Shown here in pieces: positions 6,585 through 13,600 of a DNA stretch of 15,259 bases. Location of the stretch: positions 1-15,259 of the forward strand of contig JAJFLL010000351.1 in the NCBI GenBank assembly GCA_021772695.1, given 5' to 3'. Within the stretch, counting starts at the first letter, position 1. Each line of letters starts with the position of its first letter. A model generated the notes under the pieces. That model had not been told where the DNA came from, made no database searches, and saw only the letters and a program-made list of their open reading frames with translations. The translations under genes and the position numbers were made by a program. Origin of the DNA: Deltaproteobacteria bacterium (lineage in GTDB: Bacteria > UBA10199 > DSSB01).

Positions 6585-8645
6585 TTATTCACCTTCTGGA
6601 GAAGGTGGGGTCGGCACTGCGGGCGAAGCCGCGGGGGCCGGGGGGCTAGCTTGTTCTACCGCTTCAGGAGTTCTGGCTCGTCGCCGTCGCGGTGTAACTT
6701 CTCGCCGAGTCTCTGCTCGTTGGACCGTCGAATCGGAACCGGCAGCCGGTGCTTGGGTGGTAGTGCTTTGTCCGGAGACTTCAGCGCCCAAGGCGGTGCA
6801 GGTTTCATCTTCGGCCTCTGGGAAACAGAGGAACATTTCGATCCGGCGGTTGACCGCTTGGCGGCCACGCATTTCATCTTGCAGGGCCTGTCCGGCAATA
6901 CCGGATTCTCTCAAGTCCCGCTGTTCTTCCCGGCCAACCCTTCGGGAGGTATCGCCTCGCAATTGGTCGAAGGTGTAGACCGGGTCGGTCTCGCCGCGGC
7001 CAATGGCATGGATCCGGTCCGGATTGACTCCGAAGAGGACCAAGGCATCGCGAATGGCCTGAGCACGGCGTTCCGAGAGACCTTGGTTATGGTCATCGGC
7101 ACCTCGGCTATCGGTATGACCGACCACATAAATGTCGGTGGAGTTCATGCCTTCCGAATTGAGGCGCTCGGAAACTTGGCGAATGATATCGAGGGCTGGG
7201 GAGTACATGCCGCTGCCGTCCCGACGTTGGGTACGTGGGAAAATGGAGCGATAGAGGTCTTCCATTTGGTTTAAGGGCATGGGTTCCCGAATCCCTTGAG
7301 CATTGGGCTGATGGCCTTGTAGGTAACTCACCACCGCCGCGTCCACGCTGGCGATGTCGGCTTCGCGGCGGTATCCGCGTTCCCGTCTCGAGGCACCAAA
7401 AGGTCGGTTGGTAATAAAGTGGATTTCCCTGAGTCGGGTCACGACCCGCACCAACTCTTGTTCGGCGGTAGGTCCGACTCCTAAGCGAATCAGGGCCGCA
7501 TTGATGGAGCCTTCTAAAAAGCCCTTCCTGACGGAGAGCGCAGCCCGTTCGTCCTGTAAATCGCTTTGCAGGGCGTAGAGGGAATCGCAATCTTCCGGTA
7601 GGGGGTGAGGGATCACCGTTGCGGGAATATCATTTAATTCAAAGGGGTTGAAATCATCGCCGTAGCGTTCCGTGGCCAGGGCCATGGCTTCTTCGGCATC
7701 TTCCACCGGGTTTTCAACTCGGGTTTGCAACCAATCGGCGTAGGCCGTGCGCATATCTTGAACGAGTTGTTCCAAGGTAATGCCACGTTCTTCCATGCGG
7801 GCTTGCAGATCTGTTAAGAACTCCTGCATCTCTGCATTGTTCTCACGAAGTTCTGCATTGGTTTCTTGGAGTTCGCCCACGTCGCGAAGCAAGTTTTGCT
7901 CCAAGCTCATGGAACATTCCCGGTTAATAATTTCTACGGGAGTTTCTTCTAAGTCTGAGGAACGAATGGTGATCATGCCGCCTACATTGGCAAAGGCATG
8001 GTTGGAATCCCCAATGTCGTAGACGACCTGGGTCCCTGCATAAAGGCCTAAGCTGGCTTCAATGCCGCCAAAACGGGCACTGATCACGTCTAACCCTGCA
8101 CCTATACCTAAGGAGGGTCCAAGTCGGGCCTCTAATAGGGCGTGTTCAGAAGTCGTAGTTCCGAATCCCACTCCAAGGCGGGCGTCGATTCGGAGTCGGG
8201 GAAAAAAAGTAAATTGGGAATCACCCCAGAGTTGGCTCAAATTCAATTCGGCCACACCGCCCACGCTGACTGAAGAGAGGTCCGAGCCGTAGACGCGGTG
8301 GCTGCCACGGTAATGGTCGAAGGTAATTTCCGGTCCGAGACGGAACCAATCACCGACCCGCCAGAGGGCAGAGCCTTGTAATAAGGTATGGAAGTAATCG
8401 CCTAAACCGCCAAATTGGCCGATGGCAAAGGGCTGTCCCTCATCAGTACCGTTGACGGCAGCGCCTAAGGTCCCTGAAAAATTTAGGACCATGTCGCGCC
8501 ATTGCAGAGGAGGACGAGTGGAACTGTCCTGGCTTTCTGCAGCAGCTTCAACCGGTGCGGCCGATTCGGTGCTGGAATCTTGTACAGAAGGTTGTTCGGT
8601 TTGGGGGGCGGACGATACCGCAGTTCGGGTTGCGGAGGCACTCAT
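6585..8645 (-). CDS. OmpA-family protein C: barrel-like region, coiled coil, expanded OmpA domain, no signal peptide
   Basis: This is a 686-residue protein. Start ATG 8645 has AAGGAG eight bases upstream, and the in-frame sequence above it holds a TAA and no usable start. Residues 1-45 are Ser/Ala/Thr/Glu-rich, with no signal peptide. Residues about 50-228 are barrel-like and more diverged from A and B (shared VGGVAELNLSQLWG-type segment). Residues 246-300 form a clear coiled coil (repeated LQETNAELRENNAEMQ pattern). Cys244 and Cys353 (HPLPEDCDSL) match the two cysteines of A and B; Cys607 and Cys616 are extra. The OmpA domain is about 405-606: IHFITNRPF, HTD 510-512, LSERRA 523-528 and NRRIEMF 599-605, with both diaminopimelate-contacting positions kept and about 95 residues between the first strand and HTD. 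The tail is Arg-rich then Pro/Ala-rich. GC content is the highest in the window. Its inferred role is an envelope protein that contacts peptidoglycan. Confidence 0.9.
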   Translation of the reverse strand: MSASATRTAVSSAPQTEQPSVQDSSTESAAPVEAAAESQDSSTRPPLQWRDMVLNFSGTLGAAVNGTDEGQPFAIGQFGGLGDYFHTLLQGSALWRVGDWFRLGPEITFDHYRGSHRVYGSDLSSVSVGGVAELNLSQLWGDSQFTFFPRLRIDARLGVGFGTTTSEHALLEARLGPSLGIGAGLDVISARFGGIEASLGLYAGTQVVYDIGDSNHAFANVGGMITIRSSDLEETPVEIINRECSMSLEQNLLRDVGELQETNAELRENNAEMQEFLTDLQARMEERGITLEQLVQDMRTAYADWLQTRVENPVEDAEEAMALATERYGDDFNPFELNDIPATVIPHPLPEDCDSLYALQSDLQDERAALSVRKGFLEGSINAALIRLGVGPTAEQELVRVVTRLREIHFITNRPFGASRRERGYRREADIASVDAAVVSYLQGHQPNAQGIREPMPLNQMEDLYRSIFPRTQRRDGSGMYSPALDIIRQVSERLNSEGMNSTDIYVVGHTDSRGADDHNQGLSERRAQAIRDALVLFGVNPDRIHAIGRGETDPVYTFDQLRGDTSRRVGREEQRDLRESGIAGQALQDEMRGRQAVNRRIEMFLCFPEAEDETCTALGAEVSGQSTTTQAPAAGSDSTVQRAETRREVTPRRRRARTPEAVEQASPPAPAASPAVPTPPSPEGE

Positions 8646-8749
8646 AAGCCAATCTCCTTCGGCTTGTGCCCCCGAACGAAATAGAATCGTTGTTTTTATG
8701 TATATTTAAAGACGGTCGCTGAAAAATATTAATCCAAAGTCTGGTGGCT

Positions 8750-8776
8750 TTATCGCAAGGGGCGGGGTTTAGTTGC
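8750..8776 (-). promoter_or_regulatory. ECF-like promoter of OmpA-family protein C
   Basis: Minus strand: GCAAC at 8776-8772, exactly 16 bases, CGATAA at 8755-8750. The extended form TTTAAGCAACTAA and GCGATAA is nearly that of protein B's promoter. The predicted leader is about 98 bases. It stands back to back with the plus-strand promoter at 8796-8822, the two -35 boxes being 19 bases apart. Confidence 0.72.
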
Positions 8777-8795
8777 TTAAATATTGTTTTTGAAA

Positions 8796-8822
8796 ACAAC
8801 GTTTAATTTTTTAATCCGAAAA
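8796..8822 (+). promoter_or_regulatory. Divergent ECF-like promoter of the lipoprotein gene (weaker match)
   Basis: Plus strand: ACAAC at 8796-8800, exactly 16 bases (AT-rich), CGAAAA at 8817-8822. This differs at two of eleven positions from GCAAC-N16-CGATAA but keeps the spacing. The expected start is about 40 bases before ATG 8869. On its own it would be weak; support comes from the other five genes. Confidence 0.45.
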
Positions 8823-8868
8823 TTGGACATAAGAGGAGGGAGGAAAATTTTTAAGGGGTACTTTTAGA

Positions 8869-10572
8869 ATGAAACTCAATCCATTCCCTTACTCTAGAAC
8901 CAACGCTCATTCTTACAATATCGAAAATACTTCAAGTCACCGAGAATATTTAAATAAATCGTCCAATTACTCTGTTGATCTAAAAGAAATTGGGGATGAT
9001 CTGCTTAGGGATGCATCTCAAGGGTCTCAATTAAAAAAGACCAGTATTTGGCAAATGAACCCTATAAAGTTCAGTATTTTGGGATTAGCAATTAACGCAG
9101 GACTAGGAATAAGTGGGTGTTCTTCATCCGAAAATGAATCGGTCGATATTGATTCTGACGGTGGAGAAGATTCTGACTTGCCTCCGGTAGAACCAAATAT
9201 TTGTGAAGAACCTTCCGAGCAGTTTGTGAAAGGCAGTTCTCCATTTCAATACAATGTTTTGTTCGTAATGGATAAAAGTATTCATGAATTGGCTATTTCT
9301 AAAAATGTAAATAAGGAGGAGTTTCTTAAGAGCTTATTATTTGGGTTGAATGACACGTTTAACGGTGAGCAATTACAAGCTAATTTTAAGTTTTCAAGTG
9401 TTGGTACTGTTTATCTTGACTCGGACTTTCCACGCAAGGATACATTGGAATATCATGGTCTAATTTATCCTGAGGATACTTCAGAAAAAGAGGATGTGGT
9501 TGTTGTCCTTTCAAAGGTTGCCGCTGCCTCCTATTTTGATACCCGAGGAGCTATTAGAATAAATCATCCGGACCCTTTTTCTAATTTAGAATTAACGCAA
9601 AGTATTTTGATCCATGAGATGGGACATTTTAGGGGAGCAATAGATTTATATAATCTTTCAATAGGTGGGAGTGAGTTTAATAAAAACAGGGTTTATCCAG
9701 GGGACCATTATGATGGTAATAGTATTGAATTAATGGGTAAAAATGAGATCGTTCAGTGGGAAGATATTTCCATCGAATTGATTAATGAAGCGGGTAAGAA
9801 TCCAGCTCGTAATGAAGCTTGTGCTAGTCTTTGGCTGAAAAGTTGGGAGCCTGAAAAAATAACCATTAAGGCTTTAGACAAAGATGGAACCCCGTTAAAT
9901 GGTAGAAATATTTCTATCTACAGAAGGTCGAAGGATACTGACTTAACTGAAGATGATAAGTGGCATTCCGATATTTCCAATCTAGAAGGTATTGTGGGAA
10001 TTCCTCCTGGATTATTATTGATTGAAAACTCAGATACTTATTTTACCAATTTTTTGTTCGTCATTAATCATAATAACCAAAAGTTTTTAAATTGGATAAA
10101 TATTGAAGACATTGTCGTGCCTTTTCGAAAAGGTATAAAAAAACTAGAAATTCCAATTTTTGCCAATGACGAGACAAAATACTTGCCTTCCTTTTCAGAC
10201 TTGGAAGTGACCCAAGTGCAGTCTCCTCCGGCGGAAGTACTTGTGGGCGAAAGCATACCTCGACAAGTAACCATTATTAATCATGGTCCTGAGGATTTTA
10301 CTGGGAAAGTAACAGTCCAGTTTTGGATTTCAAAGGATTCTACTTTATCTAATTTGGAGGATAAGCCCTTTGGAGGGGCAGATCGATCGGTTGCGGTTGA
10401 CTCCCAAGGCACTATAAATATAGATTTGCCTTCATTAGCGGTTCCCAGTCTAAATGCTGGTGTTTATTATTTAATCGCTAAAGCGAGTATTTCGACCGAT
10501 CAATTCACTGATCCTGATTCTTCCAATAATATTTTGTACACAAACCCCCCCTTTGAAATCACTGATCCCTAA
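8869..10572 (+). CDS. Predicted lipoprotein with metzincin-like HExxHxxGxxD motif and C-terminal CARDB domain
   Basis: This is a 567-residue protein. Residues 63-84 look like a lipoprotein signal: MNPIK, a hydrophobic stretch, then ISGC with Cys84 followed by SSSENES and an acidic linker. From ATG 8869 this signal is preceded by 62 hydrophilic residues, which is odd. ATG 9055 would give a normal lipoprotein but has no ribosome binding site, whereas 8869 has AAGGGG ten bases upstream. Residues 249-259 read HEMGHFRGAID, the HExxHxxGxxD zinc motif of metzincins with Asp as third ligand, as in snapalysin. Met289 in NSIELMG, 30 residues on, could be the Met-turn. Residues about 440-560 match a CARDB-type beta-sandwich (DLEVTQVQSP, TIINHG, GVYYLIAKA, DPDSSNN), often found in surface adhesion proteins. 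The gene is far more AT-rich (sampled lines 32-38% GC) than its neighbours, which suggests separate origin or weak expression. Protease activity is inference from the motif; substrate unknown. Confidence 0.85.
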   Translation: MKLNPFPYSRTNAHSYNIENTSSHREYLNKSSNYSVDLKEIGDDLLRDASQGSQLKKTSIWQMNPIKFSILGLAINAGLGISGCSSSENESVDIDSDGGEDSDLPPVEPNICEEPSEQFVKGSSPFQYNVLFVMDKSIHELAISKNVNKEEFLKSLLFGLNDTFNGEQLQANFKFSSVGTVYLDSDFPRKDTLEYHGLIYPEDTSEKEDVVVVLSKVAAASYFDTRGAIRINHPDPFSNLELTQSILIHEMGHFRGAIDLYNLSIGGSEFNKNRVYPGDHYDGNSIELMGKNEIVQWEDISIELINEAGKNPARNEACASLWLKSWEPEKITIKALDKDGTPLNGRNISIYRRSKDTDLTEDDKWHSDISNLEGIVGIPPGLLLIENSDTYFTNFLFVINHNNQKFLNWINIEDIVVPFRKGIKKLEIPIFANDETKYLPSFSDLEVTQVQSPPAEVLVGESIPRQVTIINHGPEDFTGKVTVQFWISKDSTLSNLEDKPFGGADRSVAVDSQGTINIDLPSLAVPSLNAGVYYLIAKASISTDQFTDPDSSNNILYTNPPFEITDP

Positions 10573-10586
10573 GAAATGTATATTAG

Positions 10587-10613
10587 GCAACTTTTCTATT
10601 TCTTAGTCGATAG
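10587..10613 (+). promoter_or_regulatory. ECF-like promoter of the giant surface protein gene
   Basis: Plus strand: GCAAC at 10587-10591 (GGCAACTT), exactly 16 bases, CGATAG at 10608-10613. Ten of eleven positions match the shared motif. It lies only 15 bases after the lipoprotein stop codon and about 86 bases before ATG 10699, so the giant gene can be transcribed on its own. No terminator is seen between the two plus-strand genes. Confidence 0.65.
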
Positions 10614-10698
10614 TTGATTCGCAGTTTCCATTAAAACGCGAAAACCTAATAAGATCGCATTAAATTTAAACTCTTCCTTAACCCAGAAGGATCGAGAT

Positions 10699-13600
10699 AT
10701 GAAGACCCCTACTAAGCTGCTGATCGCCCTAAGCGTGATCTTTTTCTCTACTCTCTCTTATGGCTCGGCCCATGCCGCCTCATTATACGTAGTGAGTGCC
10801 GATGATAATAGCGTCGATGGCAATGGTACCCTCCGGACCATGTTAAAAACCGCCTGCGAAAATGACGGTGACGACAAAGTCACTTTCAGTTTGTGGTCGG
10901 ATTCTGCCCCATCTAAAAAGACCATTACCCTGGACGGTCCATTAAACATTCCGTCCGACTGTAAGGGTAAGGTTGAACTTTTTGGTAAGGTAGATAGCAA
11001 TCTGGGGGTCGATGTCACCTTAGATGCCAAAAACGTGGGTGCAGAGCAATGTGCCTTAGTGGTCGCCAGTGACAATAACTTTATCAGCAAACTCAATATC
11101 ATCAACTCGGCTGGTAAGGGACTTTGCGTCACCGGTGATAACAACAATATTCAAGGCGTCAATCTAGGATACAAGCAGCTGGCCAAGACCGTTGGCGGTA
11201 ACAACATCGGTATGGAACTGGCCGGTGCCAACAACACTTACTGGGAAGGTGTTGTCGCTGGGTCGGACTCTCACGGAATTTTAGTCACTGGTAACGGCAA
11301 CAAAGTACAAAAATCTTATATTGGAACCAGTGCCGACAATGAAGCTGCCCAAGGAAACGCCAATTTTGCCAATGCCGGTGACGGCGTTCGCATTCAAGGT
11401 GCGGCTAATACCCAAATCGGCGGTAGCTTACAGTTTAAAAATACGATCGCCTATAACGGGCGTTCCGGGATTTCCATTGTGGAAGGCAGCAGCCAGAACG
11501 CCGACTGGTCCTATAATATTTATCATGACAACGCCCGTCTGGCGTTGGATATTCAAGATGATGGTGTGACCGAGCCCGGAAGTTGTGGTGATGAGGGTCC
11601 CAACCATTGTTTGGATTTTCCTACCGAATTGAATTCCAAGAAAATTGCCCCCGGGATGTACGTGGTGAGCGGGTATTCTCCCCCTAAGTCCATGGTGCTA
11701 TTTTACCGCATCAATGACAATGCCGATACCCATGGTGAGGGTGAGATCTATTTAGGCAAGTATGACGTGGGTGGTCCCGAAGGTGGAGCCAAACAGTTTT
11801 TCACCTATTTATTGAACGCCCCGGAATTGGCTCCTGGTGTTCGTATTTCTGCGTTTAACTGCATCAAAGAAGGTGCCAACCGCTATTGCTCGGAATTTAA
11901 CGGCCTTGAACTCCATGATATTCCAGATCCCTTCTGTATTTGTGGTGATGGAATTTTAGAAACCGCCTGTGGAGAGGTCTGTGACGACGGTAACAATATC
12001 AACGACGATGCATGTGATAATACCTGTCAGCCTACCGGAAACCTATGTGGTAACGGCACAATCGACGAAGGTGAGACTTGCGATGATGGTAATACCGTTG
12101 ATGGCGACGGATGCGATAGCACCTGTCAGACTGAGTCTACTTGTAACAATGATGGTGTGGTCGATACAGGAGAAGCTTGTGACGATGGTAACGCCAGTAA
12201 CAACGACGATTGTCTAGATAATTGTCTCATTCCTGAATGTGGTGATAACTTTCTCTGGAATGAAGAAAGTGGCTTAGAAGAGTGTGACGACGGCAACTTA
12301 GTCGATGGCGACGGTTGTGATTCCAGCTGTATGATTGAAGATGTCGGACCTGTTTGTGGTGACAATGTCACTGAAGCCCCCGAGACTTGTGATGACGGCA
12401 ATCTCATCGACGGCGACGGCTGCTCGGCCACCTGTCAGATCGAATGTAACAATAATGGTGCTGTCGAAGGCCTCGAAGAGTGCGATGACGGCAACCTCAA
12501 TGACAGTGATGATTGTCTGAGCACCTGTCTTAACCCCGTCTGCGGTGACAATATCACCTGGAACGAGGGTGCCGGTACCGAAGAGTGCGACGACGGCAAC
12601 CTTGTCGACGGTGACGGTTGTTCCGCCACTTGTACCATTGAGGTAGTAGGTGTCTGCGGTAATGGTACCTATGAACCGCTCTCCGGTGAACAGTGTGACG
12701 ACGGTAATGTTGCCGATGGCGACGGTTGCTCCGCCACCTGCCAATTGGAGAACGTCTGTGGCGATAATATCCTTGATCCTGGTGAGACCTGTGATGACGG
12801 TAATACCACCAGTGGTGATGGTTGTGATGAAAACTGTCAAGATGAAGTGCCTGGTGCCATTTGCAGTAATAATATTGTTGAAATTGGTGAACAGTGCGAC
12901 GACGGCAACCTGGTCGACGGCGATGGCTGTGATAGCTCCTGTCAGAACGAAGCAGATATCTGTGGCAACGGTATCTGGGAGCCATTGGTGGGTGAACAAT
13001 GCGACGACGGCAATCTAATCGATGGTGACGGCTGTTCGGCCACCTGTCAATTAGATGACATCGGTCTCTGCGGTAATCTCGCTATCGATCCTGGCGAAAC
13101 TTGTGACGATGGCAATAACGCCGACGGCGACGGTTGCTCCGCTACCTGCCAAATCGAAGGCGGCGGTGGCGCTGTCTGCGGTAACACCATCCTGGAGATT
13201 GGCGAACAATGCGATGACGGCAATCTAGCCAACGGCGACGGTTGCGACAGTATGTGTCAAACCGAGCCCATCATCGACTGTACTCCGCAGAACCTGAACG
13301 CCTTGGCCGTATCCTCCTTCCAGATCAATCTGGGGTGGATCGATACCTGTCCCGACGAAGTTCGCTTCGTGCTGGAACGTTTCCAAGGGACTTGTGCCGA
13401 CGTGGTACAGCCTTTCGCGGAAACGGCGACGCCGGGTGCCAACGTAACCACCTATCATGATTTTGGCCCGACCCTATCGGCCGACCTGACTCCGAATACC
13501 AGCTATGCGTACCGGATCAGGTCTGAGTTGGCGGGTAGTACCTTCAGCGCATACTCAAACTGTGCTGATGCGACCACCTTCCCTGGACCCGGTAATATAC

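Noticed and set aside
6525..7274. Plus-strand frame of 249 codons
   Set aside because: It is antisense to the OmpA domain of protein C, where codon pattern and motifs support the minus strand; it begins inside the hairpin element.
10569..10606. Nine-base inverted repeat CTAAGAAAT / ATTTCTTAG around the stop of the lipoprotein gene as a terminator
   Set aside because: The loop is 20 bases, the stem is AT-rich and no T run follows; it overlaps the promoter of the next gene, so it is not convincing as a terminator.
12298..12999. Long open frame (233 codons) on the minus strand across the cysteine-rich array, and other minus-strand frames in 10758-15083
   Set aside because: They lie entirely opposite the giant gene; their Thr/Val/Ile repeat composition mirrors the tandem repeats of the coding strand, and no ribosome binding site or family likeness is seen.
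11937..13260. Possible CRISPR array (regular repeats)
   Set aside because: Repeats are imperfect, differ in length, stay in frame and encode the known DUF4215 cysteine pattern.
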